A model generated the notes under the pieces. The model was not told the origin of the DNA, made no database searches, and saw only the letters and a program-made list of their open reading frames with translations. Positions 1-11,603 of a stretch of DNA of 64,000 nucleotides are shown here, one piece after another. Both the position numbers and the translations under genes were made by a program. The DNA comes from Molossus alvarezi (Eukaryota; Chordata; Mammalia; Chiroptera; Molossidae), in NCBI GenBank assembly GCA_037176705.1, contig CM073889.1, positions 52,569,596 through 52,633,595 of the forward strand, read 5' to 3'. Position 1 is the stretch's first letter, and every line of letters begins with the position of its first letter.

Positions 1-987
1 TGTAGATACATGTTCTAGTAGGAAACTGAAGGAATGATTGAATATTTCCATTTTGCGTCAGGAAATGCACAGATCTTGGCAAGAGTCATGTGAAACACTT
101 GAATATAGACACTCTCCTCGTGGTGTGGAGAGATCCAGTCTTCTCCTGGAAAGAACAACTAGGACAGGGCACACTGATGTGTAGAATCAAAAGTTATCCC
201 CTTTTGTGTTCTGTGTTGGTAATGGTTTCCAAGATTGCACAGTTTTCTACAACATTTCTCAAGGCGATACTTGGAATAAGTATGGTTTCTTCTGTAGCAG
301 TTTGTTTCGCCTAATTCTTAGTCAGAACAGTGAACCAACCTAGGGTCTAGAATGAAATAATGGAAAGATTGATAACTACTGGTGTTACACATGTGCCATT
401 CTTGAAACAAAGCAACTGAACACATCTAAAGTGATGTAGTTTAAACATTTGATGTGTACATCCAAGGAGAAATACATGAATGTGAAGACACTGACAATAC
501 CATGGGTGTTTCACATTGCATTTCTCTGTGAGTTAGAACAAGAGGAGGGTTCTGGAGAAAAGGCACTTGTACAGTTGACCTGGGTATCAATTTCAATTAG
601 CTACCCACCAATTACGCCCGGTTTGCGAGGCATAGTTTGCATTGGAGAGTTATCCAGTGTTGCATGTAAATGCAGCTGACTGCCTTCTTTCCTATACGAC
701 AAGAAAGTCAATTTGTACGAGAAGAAGAGGTAACTTTTCAACATACTACTTTTCTTCCTTGGATATGAGTTGTTTGCCTGGAAGAGTCTACAAAGCATCG
801 CGATACCAAATACAGGCTGCGCTGCAGAAATGAAACATTTTGGTTAGAGCAGTGTTCAGGTCGTGGAAATCTATACCCTATTCAGTTCTACACACATTCT
901 CTCCATGCGTTACCAAATGAATCAGAGTCATGTCATGTATCCACGATACATTTCACTGTTTGTGCCGATTTCCACATTAACATAAGG

Positions 988-1003
988 TGTAGATACCTGT
1001 TTT
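988..1003 (+). repeat. Internal copy of the unit-start motif
   Basis: tgtagatacctgtt at 988 matches tgtagatacatgtt at position 1, with further loose similarity downstream (cagtgtgaaatg near 1035 against cgtcaggaaatg near 58). The two lie 987 bases apart, close to half a unit. Confidence 0.5.
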
Positions 1004-1009
1004 CTGCAG
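1004..1009 (+). repeat. Internal sub-repeat landmark CTGCAG (first of several per unit)
   Basis: In copy 1 CTGCAG occurs at 822, 1004, 1284, 1489 and 1648, with related ctgtag at 292 and ggtgcag near 1824. Spacings of 182, 280, 205, 159 and 177 suggest an eroded ~160-200 base sub-period. The context upstream is similar at several sites (gttttctgcag, gttctttctctgcag, gttctgttctgcag). Confidence 0.55.
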
Positions 1010-1289
1010 AGAATTGAATGTAAACCCTTGTCCTCAGTGTGAAATGCTGGAATTATCCCGTGGAAATGAATGATAACTCCCGAACTTATGCTTAAAATAC
1101 CCTGTGACAGATTCAACCTATTTCTTGATATCTGACAGAATCATCTCCATTATAACAAGGATTCCAAAGAGTTTCAGGCCTTTGAATAATGGTCCTGGAT
1201 TCACATGTTTCAAGAGTATTTCACAGAAGAACCTATGAGAATACAGTGGATAATCAAAGGTGTGCATCACTGGTGTTCTTTCTCTGCAG

Positions 1290-1301
1290 AATTATATAAT
1301 T
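1290..1301. other. 12-base AT palindrome
   Basis: aattatataatt is a perfect 12-base inverted palindrome directly after the CTGCAG at 1284. It recurs at the same place in almost all copies, with exceptions such as copy 11 (tataatgac) and copy 22 (tttatataa). It resembles a TATA element, but nothing else indicates a promoter. Confidence 0.5.
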
Positions 1302-1474
1302 ACATTCAGTTCAAGAGCAGCATGGAAACCTCAATATGGTGTAGTGGCAATTGGACTGTTCAGTGGCTCTCTGTCCAAAAAACAGTGTTCCCATTGACTA
1401 ACTTCTTCACACATGTCTAAATATGGTGAAGAAGATTCTTGGGCTATACCCACTTCACAAAACATGGAACCAAC

Positions 1475-1520
1475 ACTGGTGTTCTGTTCTGCAGATTATG
1501 TGTTAGAACAGTTGAGGAAA
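1475..1520 (+). repeat. Internal sub-repeat core (similar to 516-548, 1269-1290 and 1638-1666)
   Basis: actggtgttct occurs at 1475-1485 and 1269-1279, each followed within a few bases by ctgcaga. gttagaac occurs at 1502, 532 and 1638, and cagttgaggaaa at 1509-1520 and 1655-1666. These shared blocks keep the same order, as expected for diverged copies of an older, shorter tandem unit. Confidence 0.6.
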
Positions 1521-1618
1521 GTATTGATTCAAGGTAATGTGGCAACCTAACGTTTGCCTATGCCCTTAGACATACTTCTCACCAGAGATCGTTTCTAGGA
1601 GCGTTTATACACACCAAA

Positions 1619-1633
1619 CCGATTCCAAACGAA
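1619..1633 (-). other. CENP-B-box-like motif, degenerate
   Basis: On the minus strand the bases read TTCGTTTGGAATCGG. The CENP-B box core is TTCG-N4-A-N2-CGGG. Here TTCG, A and CGG are present, but the first spacer is five bases instead of four and the last G is T. The same site is intact in nearly every copy (for example 3553-3567). In copies 11, 16 and 18 the CpG in TTCG is lost. Binding by CENP-B is not established and the spacing defect argues against strong binding. Confidence 0.3.
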
Positions 1634-1934
1634 CTGTGTTAGAACTCTGCAGTTCAGTTGAGGAAACTCACTTCCATGAAGCCAAAGAGTGAGGCTTCTC
1701 CAACCATAAGCTGTTTTGGTTAAGTACCTAAGAAATGTCTGTTTGTTAAGGTGTAATCACACGAAAACCTAGCAGTGCACGTTTCTTTCTCTAGTTCCCT
1801 ACACACAATTACAAGACTTGCTGGTGCAGTCTCAGATATCCTGAATTATGGGCAAAATTCTGTGAGAGCCAGGGGCAACATTCATTGGTGGCATGTTTAA
1901 ACTTGGGAAATTGAGTACCTTTGCAAGGAAAGTG

Positions 1935-3868
1935 TGTAGATACATGTTCTAGTAGGAAACTGAAGGAATGATTGAATATTTCCATTTTGGGTCAGGAAAT
2001 GCACAGATCTTGGCAAGAGTCATGTGAAACACTTGAATATAGACACTCTCCTCGTGGTGTGGAGAGATCCAGTCTTCTCCTGGAAAGAACAACTAGGACA
2101 GGACACACTGATGTGTAGAATCAAAAGTTATCCCCTTTTGTGTTCTGTGTTGGTAATGGTTTCCAAGATTGCACAGTTTTCTACAACATTTCTCAAGGCG
2201 ATACTTGGAATAAGTATGGTTTCTTCTGTAGCAGTTTGTTTCGCCTAATTCTTAGTCAGAACAGTGAACCAACCTAGGGTCTAGAATGAAATAATGGAAA
2301 GATTGATAACTACTGGTGTTACACATGTGCCATTCTTGAAACAAAGCAACTGAACACATCTAAAGTGATGTAGTTTAAACATTTGATGTGTACATCCAAG
2401 GAGAAATACATGAATGTGAAGACACTGACAATACCATGGGTGTTTCACATTGCATTTCTCTGTGAGTTAGAACAAGAGGAGGGTTCTGGAGAAAAGGCAC
2501 TTGTACAGTTGACCTGGGTATCAATTTCAATTAGCTACCCACCAATTACGCCCAGTTTGCGAGGCATAGTTTGCATTGGAGAGTTATCCAGTGTTGCATG
2601 TAAATGCAGCTGACTGCCTTCTTTCCTATACGACAAGAAAGTCAATTTGTACGAGAAGAAGAGGTAACTTTTCAACATACTACTTTTCTTCCTTGGATAT
2701 GAGTTGTTTGCCTGGAAGAGTCTACAAAGCATCGCGATACCAAATACAGGCTGCGCTGCAGAAATGAAACATTTTGGTTAGAGCAGTGTTCAGGTCGTGG
2801 AAATCTATACCCTATTCAGTTCTACACACATTCTCTCCATGCGTTACCAAATGAATCAGAGTCATGTCATGTATCCACGATACATTTCACTGTTTGTGCC
2901 GATTTCCACATTAACATAAGGTGTAGATACCTGTTTTCTGCAGAGAATTGAATGTAAACCCTTGTCCTCAGTGTGAAATGCTGGAATTATCCCGTGGAAA
3001 TGAATGATAACTCCCGAACTTATGCTTAAAATACCCTGTGACAGATTCAACCTATTTCTTGATATCTGACAGAATCATCTCCATTATAACAAGGATTCCA
3101 AAGAGTTTCAGGCCTTTGAATAATGGTCCTGGATTCACATGTTTCAAGAGTATTTCACAGAAGAACCTATGAGAATACAGTGGATAATCAAAGGTGTGCA
3201 TCACTGGTGTTCTTTCTCTGCAGAATTATATAATTACATTCAGTTCAAGAGCAGCATGGAAACCTCAATATGGTGTAGTGGCAATTGGACTGTTCAGTGG
3301 CTCTCTGTCCAAAAAACAGTGTTCCCATTGACTAACTTCTTCACACATGTCTAAATATGGTGAAGAAGATTCTTGGGCTATACCCACTTCACAAAACATG
3401 GAACCAACACTGGTGTTCTGTTCTGCAGATTATGTGTTAGAACAGTTGAGGAAAGTATTGATTCAAGGTAATGTGGCAACCTAACGTTTGCCTATGCCCT
3501 TAGACATACTTCTCACCAGAGATCGTTTCTAGGAGCGTTTATACACACCAAACCGATTCCAAACGAACTGTGTTAGAACTCTGCAGTTCAGTTGAGGAAA
3601 CTCACTTCCATGAAGCCAAAGAGTGAGGCTTCTCCAACCATAAGCTGTTTTGGTTAAGTACCTAAGAAATGTCTGTTTGTTAAGGTGTAATCACACGAAA
3701 ACCTAGCAGTGCACGTTTCTTTCTCTAGTTCCCTACACACAATTACAAGACTTGCTGGTGCAGTCTCAGATATCCTGAATTATGGGCAAAATTCTGTGAG
3801 AGCCAGGGGCAACATTCATTGGTGGCATGTTTAAACTTGGGAAATTGAGTACCTTTGCAAGGAAAGTG
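1935..3868 (+). repeat. Satellite copy 2 (class I, type B)
   Basis: 1934 bases. It differs from copy 1 mainly at gggtcagg, ggacac and cccagtttgcg, the markers that define type B. The rest is nearly identical to copy 1. Confidence 0.95.
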
Positions 3869-5802
3869 TGTAGATACATGTTCTAGTAGGAAACTGATGG
3901 AATGATTGAATATTTCCATTTTGGGTCAGGAAATGCACAGATCTTGGCAAGAGTCATGTGAAACACTTGAATATAGACACTCTCCTCGTGGTGTGGAGAG
4001 ATCCAGTCTTCTCCTGGAAAGAACAACTAGGACAGGACACACTGATGTGTAGAATCAAAAGTTATCCCCTTTTGTGTTCTGTGTTGGTAATGGTTTCCAA
4101 GATTGCACAGTTTTCTACAACATTTCTCAAGGCGATACTTGGAATAAGTATGGTTTCTTCTGTAGCAGTTTGTTTCGCCTAATTCTTAGTCAGAACAGTG
4201 AACCAACCTAGGGTCTAGAATGAAATAATGGAAAGATTGATAACTACTGGTGTTACACATGTGCCATTCTTGAAACAAAGCAACTGAACACATCTAAAGT
4301 GATGTAGTTTAAACATTTGATGTGTACATCAAAGGAGAAATACATGAATGTGAAGACACTGACAATACCATGGGAGTTTCACATTGCACTTCTCTGTGAG
4401 TTAGAACAAGAGGAGGGTTCTGGAGAAAAGGCACTTGTACAGTTGACCTGGGTAACAATTTCAATGAGCTACCCACAAATTACGCCCGGTTTGCGCGGCA
4501 TAGTTTGCATTGGAGAGTTATCCAGTGTTGCATGTAAATGCAGCTGACTGCCTTCTTTCCTATATGACAAGAAAGTCAATTTGTACGAGAGGAAGAGGTA
4601 ACTTTTCAACATACTACTTTTCTTCCTAGGATATGAGTTGTTTGCCTGGAAGAGTCTACAAAGAATCTGGATACCATATACAGGCTGCGCTGCAGAAATG
4701 AAACATTTTGGTTAGAGCAGGGTTCAGGTCGTGGAAATCTATACCCTATTCAGTTCTACACACATTCTCTCCATGCGTTACCAAATGAATCAGAGTCATG
4801 TCATGTATCCACGATACATTTCACTGTTTGTGCCGATTTCCACATTAACATAAGGTGTAGATACCTGTTTTCTGCAGAGAATTGAATGTAAACCCTTGTC
4901 CTCAGTGTGAAATGCTGGAATTATCCCGTGGAAATGAATGATAACTCCCGAACTTATGCTTAAAATACCCTGTGACAGATTCAACCTATTTCTTGATATC
5001 TGACAGAATCATCTCCATTATAACAAGGATTCCAAAGAGTTTCAGGCCTTTGAATAATGGTCCTGGATTCACATGTTTCAAGAGTATTTCACAGAAGAAC
5101 CTATGAGAATACAGTGGATAATCAAAGGTGTGCATCACTGGTGTTCTTTCTCTGCAGAATTATATAATTACATTCAGTTCAAGAGCAGCATGGAAACCTC
5201 AATATGGTGTAGTGGCAATTGGACTGTTCAGTGGCTCTCTGTCCAAAAAACAGTGTTCCCATTGACTAACTTCTTCACACATGTCTAAATATGGTGAAGA
5301 AAATTCTTGGGCTATACCCACTTCACAAAACATGGAACCAACACTGGTGTTCTGTTCTGCAGATTATGTGTTAGAACAGTTGAGGAAAGTATTGATTCAA
5401 GGTAATGTGGCAACCTAACGTTTGCCTATGCCCTTAGACATACTTCTCACCAGAGATCGTTTCTAGGAGCGTTTATACACACCAAACCGATTCCAAACGA
5501 ACTGTGTTAGAACTCTGCAGTTCAGTTGAGGAAACTCACTTCCATGAAGCCAAAGAGTGAGGCTTCTCCAACCATAAGCTGTTTTGGTTAAGTACCTAAG
5601 AAATGTCTGTTTGTTAAGGTGTAATCACACGAAAACCTAGCAGTGCACGTTTCTTTCTCTAGTTCCCTACACACAATTACAAGACTTGCTGGTGCAGTCT
5701 CAGATATCCTGAATTATGGGCAAAATTCTGTGAGAGCCAGGGGCAACATTCATTGGTGGCATGTTTAAACTTGGGAAATTGAGTACCTTTGCAAGGAAAG
5801 TG
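3869..5802 (+). repeat. Satellite copy 3 (class I, type C)
   Basis: 1934 bases. The type C cluster lies between about 4330 and 4725: catcaaagg, gggagtttc, ggtaacaatttcaatgagc, a cluster ending in gaatctggatacc, and gggttcagg. It also has ctgatgg near 3895. This middle section is clearly more diverged from types A and B than the rest of the unit, suggesting an introduced block rather than single mutations. Confidence 0.95.
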
Positions 5803-7736
5803 TGTAGATACATGTTCTAGTAGGAAACTGAAGGAATGATTGAATATTTCCATTTTGCGTCAGGAAATGCACAGATCTTGGCAAGAGTCATGTGAAACAC
5901 TTGAATATAGACACTCTCCTCGTGGTGTGGAGAGATCCAGTCTTCTCCTGGAAAGAACAACTAGGACAGGGCACACTGATGTGTAGAATCAAAAGTTATC
6001 CCCTTTTGTGTTCTGTGTTGGTAATGGTTTCCAAGATTGCACAGTTTTCTACAACATTTCTCAAGGCGATACTTGGAATAAGTATGGTTTCTTCTGTAGC
6101 AGTTTGTTTCGCCTAATTCTTAGTCAGAACAGTGAACCAACCTAGGGTCTAGAATGAAATAATGGAAAGATTGATAACTACTGGTGTTACACATGTGCCA
6201 TTCTTGAAACAAAGCAACTGAACACATCTAAAGTGATGTAGTTTAAACATTTGATGTGTACATCCAAGGAGAAATACATGAATGTGAAGACACTGACAAT
6301 ACCATGGGTGTTTCACATTGCATTTCTCTGTGAGTTAGAACAAGAGGAGGGTTCTGGAGAAAAGGCACTTGTACAGTTGACCTGGGTATCAATTTCAATT
6401 AGCTACCCACCAATTACGCCCGGTTTGCGAGGCATAGTTTGCATTGGAGAGTTATCCAGTGTTGCATGTAAATGCAGCTGACTGCCTTCTTTCCTATACG
6501 ACAAGAAAGTCAATTTGTACGAGAAGAAGAGGTAACTTTTCAACATACTACTTTTCTTCCTTGGATATGAGTTGTTTGCCTGGAAGAGTCTACAAAGCAT
6601 CGCGATACCAAATACAGGCTGCGCTGCAGAAATGAAACATTTTGGTTAGAGCAGTGTTCAGGTCGTGGAAATCTATACCCTATTCAGTTCTACACACATT
6701 CTCTCCATGCGTTACCAAATGAATCAGAGTCATGTCATGTATCCACGATACATTTCACTGTTTGTGCCGATTTCCACATTAACATAAGGTGTAGATACCT
6801 GTTTTCTGCAGAGAATTGAATGTAAACCCTTGTCCTCAGTGTGAAATGCTGGAATTATCCCGTGGAAATGAATGATAACTCCCGAACTTATGCTTAAAAT
6901 ACCCTGTGACAGATTCAACCTATTTCTTGATATCTGACAGAATCATCTCCATTATAACAAGGATTCCAAAGAGTTTCAGGCCTTTGAATAATGGTCCTGG
7001 ATTCACATGTTTCAAGAGTATTTCACAGAAGAACCTATGAGAATACAGTGGATAATCAAAGGTGTGCATCACTGGTGTTCTTTCTCTGCAGAATTATATA
7101 ATTACATTCAGTTCAAGAGCAGCATGGAAACCTCAATATGGTGTAGAGGCAATTGGACTGTTCAGTGGCTCTCTGTCCAAAAAACAGTGTTCCCATTGAC
7201 TAACTTCTTCACACATGTCTAAATATGGTGAAGAAAATTCTTGGGCTATACCCACTTCACAAAACATGGAACCAACACTGGTGTTCTGTTCTGCAGATTA
7301 TGTGTTAGAACAGTTGAGGAAAGTATTGATTCAAGGTAATGTGGCAACCTAACGTTTGCCTATGCCCTTAGACATACTTCTCACCAGAGATCGTTTCTAG
7401 GAGCGTTTATACACACCAAACCGATTCCAAACGAACTGTGTTAGAACTCTGCAGTTCAGTTGAGGAAACTCACTTCCATGAAGCCAAAGAGTGAGGCTTC
7501 TCCAACCATAAGCTGTTTTGGTTAAGTACCTAAGAAATGTCTGTTTGTTAAGGTGTAATCACACGAAAACCTAGCAGTGCACGTTTCTTTCTCTAGTTCC
7601 CTACACACAATTACAAGACTTGCTGGTGCAGTCTCAGATATCCTGAATTATGGGCAAAATTCTGTGAGAGCCAGGGGCAACATTCATTGGTGGCATGTTT
7701 AAACTTGGGAAATTGAGTACCTTTGCAAGGAAAGTG
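5803..7736 (+). repeat. Satellite copy 4 (class I, type A)
   Basis: 1934 bases, beginning the second A-B-C trimer. It repeats the copy 1 markers, with a private gtgtagaggc change near 7146 and the gaagaaaattc variant near 7230 that it shares with copies 3 and 6. Confidence 0.95.
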
Positions 7737-9669
7737 TGTAGATACATGTTCTAGTAGGAAACTGAAGGAATGATTGAATATTTCCATTTTGGGTCAGGAA
7801 ATGCACAGATCTTGGCAAGAGTCATGTGAAACACTTGAATATAGACACTCTCCTCGTGGTGTGGAGAGATCCAGTCTTCTCCTGGAAAGAACAACTAGGA
7901 CAGGACACACTGATGTGTAGAATCAAAAGTTATCCCCTTTTGTGTTCTGTGTTGGTAATGGTTTCCAAGATTGCACAGTTTTCTACAACATTTCTCAAGG
8001 CGATACTTGGAATAAGTATGGTTTCTTCTGTAGCAGTTTGTTTCGCCTAATTCTTAGTCAGAACAGTGAACCAACCTAGGGTCTAGAATGAAATAATGGA
8101 AAGATTGATAACTACTGGTGTTACACATGTGCCATTCTTGAAAAAAGCAACTGAACACATCTAAAGTGATGTAGTTTAAACATTTGATGTGTACATCCAA
8201 GGAGAAATACATGAATGTGAAGACACTGACAATACCATGGGTGTTTCACATTGCATTTCTCTGTGAGTTAGAACAAGAGGAGGGTTCTGGAGAAAAGGCA
8301 CTTGTACAGTTGACCTGGGTATCAATTTCAATTAGCTACCCACCAATTACGCCCAGTTTGCGAGGCATAGTTTGCATTGGAGAGTTATCCAGTGTTGCAT
8401 GTAAATGCAGCTGACTGCCTTCTTTCCTATACGACAAGAAAGTCAATTTGTACGAGAAGAAGAGGTAACTTTTCAACATACTACTTTTCTTCCTTGGATA
8501 TGAGTTGTTTGCCTGGAAGAGTCTACAAAGCATCGCGATACCAAATACAGGCTGCGCTGCAGAAATGAAACATTTTGGTTAGAGCAGTGTTCAGGTCGTG
8601 GAAATCTATACCCTATTCAGTTCTACACACATTCTCTCCATGCGTTACCAAATGAATCAGAGTCATGTCATGTATCCACGATACATTTCACTGTTTGTGC
8701 CGATTTCCACATTAACATAAGGTGTAGATACCTGTTTTCTGCAGAGAATTGAATGTAAACCCTTGTCCTCAGTGTGAAATGCTGGAATTATCCCGTGGAA
8801 ATGAATGATAACTCCCGAACTTATGCTTAAAATACCCTGTGACAGATTCAACCTATTTCTTGATATCTGACAGAATCATCTCCATTATAACAAGGATTCC
8901 AAAGAGTTTCAGGCCTTTGAATAATGGTCCTGGATTCACATGTTTCAAGAGTATTTCACAGAAGAACCTATGAGAATACAGTGGATAATCAAAGGTGTGC
9001 ATCACTGGTGTTCTTTCTCTGCAGAATTATATAATTACATTCAGTTCAAGAGCAGCATGGAAACCTCAATATGGTGTAGTGGCAATTGGACTGTTCAGTG
9101 GCTCTCTGTCCAAAAAACAGTGTTCCCATTGACTAACTTCTTCACACATGTCTAAATATGGTGAAGAAGATTCTTGGGCTATACCCACTTCACAAAACAT
9201 GGAACCAACACTGGTGTTCTGTTCTGCAGATTATGTGTTAGAACAGTTGAGGAAAGTATTGATTCAAGGTAATGTGGCAACCTAACGTTTGCCTATGCCC
9301 TTAGACATACTTCTCACCAGAGATCGTTTCTAGGAGCGTTTATACACACCAAACCGATTCCAAACGAACTGTGTTAGAACTCTGCAGTTCAGTTGAGGAA
9401 ACTCACTTCCATGAAGCCAAAGAGTGAGGCTTCTCCAACCATAAGCTGTTTTGGTTAAGTACCTAAGAAATGTCTGTTTGTTAAGGTGTAATCACACGAA
9501 AACCTAGCAGTGCACGTTTCTTTCTCTAGTTCCCTACACACAATTACAAGACTTGCTGGTGCAGTCTCAGATATCCTGAATTATGGGCAAAATTCTGTGA
9601 GAGCCAGGGGCAACATTCATTGGTGGCATGTTTAAACTTGGGAAATTGAGTACCTTTGCAAGGAAAGTG
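7737..9669 (+). repeat. Satellite copy 5 (class I, type B)
   Basis: 1933 bases. Type B markers are present. One base is lost at the purine run near 8140 (gaaaaaagc instead of gaaacaaagc), the same change that is common in class III copies. Confidence 0.95.
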
Positions 9670-11603
9670 TGTAGATACATGTTCTAGTAGGAAACTGATG
9701 GAATGATTGAATATTTCCATTTTGGGTCAGGAAATGCACAGATCTTGGCAAGAGTCATGTGAAACACTTGAATATAGACACTCTCCTCGTGGTGTGGAGA
9801 GATCCAGTCTTCTCCTGGAAAGAACAACTAGGACAGGACACACTGATGTGTAGAATCAAAAGTTATCCCCTTTTGTGTTCTGTGTTGGTAATGGTTTCCA
9901 AGATTGCACAGTTTTCTACAACATTTCTCAAGGCGATACTTGGAATAAGTATGGTTTCTTCTGTAGCAGTTTGTTTCGCCTAATTCTTAGTCAGAACAGT
10001 GAACCAACCTAGGGTCTAGAATGAAATAATGGAAAGATTGATAACTACTGGTGTTACACATGTGCCATTCTTGAAACAAAGCAACTGAACACATCTAAAG
10101 TGATGTAGTTTAAACATTTGATGTGTACATCAAAGGAGAAATACATGAATGTGAAGACACTGACAATACCATGGGAGTTTCACATTGCACTTCTCTGTGA
10201 GTTAGAACAAGAGGAGGGTTCTGGAGAAAAGGCACTTGTACAGTTGACCTGGGTAACAATTTCAATGAGCTACCCACAAATTACGCCCGGTTTGCGCGGC
10301 ATAGTTTGCATTGGAGAGTTATCCAGTGTTGCATGTAAATGCAGCTGACTGCCTTCTTTCCTATATGACAAGAAAGTCAATTTGTACGAGAGGAAGAGGT
10401 AACTTTTCAACATACTACTTTTCTTCCTAGGATATGAGTTGTTTGCCTGGAAGAGTCTACAAAGAATCTGGATACCATATACAGGCTGCGCTGCAGAAAT
10501 GAAACATTTTGGTTAGAGCAGGGTTCAGGTCGTGGAAATCTATACCCTATTCAGTTCTACACACATTCTCTCCATGCGTTACCAAATGAATCAGAGTCAT
10601 GTCATGTATCCACGATACATTTCACTGTTTGTGCCGATTTCCACATTAACATAAGGTGTAGATACCTGTTTTCTGCAGAGAATTGAATGTAAACCCTTGT
10701 CCTCAGTGTGAAATGCTGGAATTATCCCGTGGAAATGAATGATAACTCCCGAACTTATGCTTAAAATACCCTGTGACAGATTCAACCTATTTCTTGATAT
10801 CTGACAGAATCATCTCCATTATAACAAGGATTCCAAAGAGTTTCAGGCCTTTGAATAATGGTCCTGGATTCACATGTTTCAAGAGTATTTCACAGAAGAA
10901 CCTATGAGAATACAGTGGATAATCAAAGGTGTGCATCACTGGTGTTCTTTCTCTGCAGAATTATATAATTACATTCAGTTCAAGAGCAGCATGGAAACCT
11001 CAATATGGTGTAGTGGCAATTGGACTGTTCAGTGGCTCTCTGTCCAAAAAACAGTGTTCCCATTGACTAACTTCTTCACACATGTCTAAATATGGTGAAG
11101 AAAATTCTTGGGCTATACCCACTTCACAAAACATGGAACCAACACTGGTGTTCTGTTCTGCAGATTATGTGTTAGAACAGTTGAGGAAAGTATTGATTCA
11201 AGGTAATGTGGCAACCTAACGTTTGCCTATGCCCTTAGACATACTTCTCACCAGAGATCGTTTCTAGGAGCGTTTATACACACCAAACCGATTCCAAACG
11301 AACTGTGTTAGAACTCTGCAGTTAAGTTGAGGAAACTCACTTCCATGAAGCCAAAGAGTGAGGCTTCTCCAACCATAAGCTGTTTTGGTTAAGTACCTAA
11401 GAAATGTCTGTTTGTTAAGGTGTAATCACACGAAAACCTAGCAGTGCACGTTTCTTTCTCTAGTTCCCTACACACAATTACAAGACTTGCTGGTGCAGTC
11501 TCAGATATCCTGAATTATGGGCAAAATTCTGTGAGAGCCAGGGGCAACATTCATTGGTGGCATGTTTAAACTTGGGAAATTGAGTACCTTTGCAAGGAAA
11601 GTG
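9670..11603 (+). repeat. Satellite copy 6 (class I, type C)
   Basis: 1934 bases. It has the same type C cluster as copy 3, including caaagg, gggagtttc and gggttcagg, and a private gttaagttgagg near 11322. Confidence 0.95.

Larger units (their letters stand above)
1..1934 (+). repeat. Satellite copy 1 (class I, type A)
   Basis: Used as the reference unit, 1934 bases. It has the type A markers gcgtcagg (near 57), gggcac (near 167) and cccggtttgcgagg (near 619), and the class I marker tcatgtcatgtatcc near 929. No coding region is supported: the longest frames are about 60-76 codons and start at ordinary ATG triplets without any recognisable domain. Confidence 0.95.

Noticed and set aside
449..679. 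Recurrent 62-128 codon open frames on both strands, once per unit
   Set aside because: They recur only because the DNA is repeated. They overlap on both strands, lack recognisable domains or start context, and are broken by indels or stops in several copies (copies 7, 13, 14).
1290..1301. TATA promoter
   Set aside because: The palindrome is TATA-like, but there is no supporting initiator, CpG island or downstream gene.
1638..1666. Short hairpin (gaact...agttc) as a regulatory RNA or terminator
   Set aside because: The arms are only 5-6 bases and are explained by the overlap of internal sub-repeat motifs; there is no T run or neighbouring gene.
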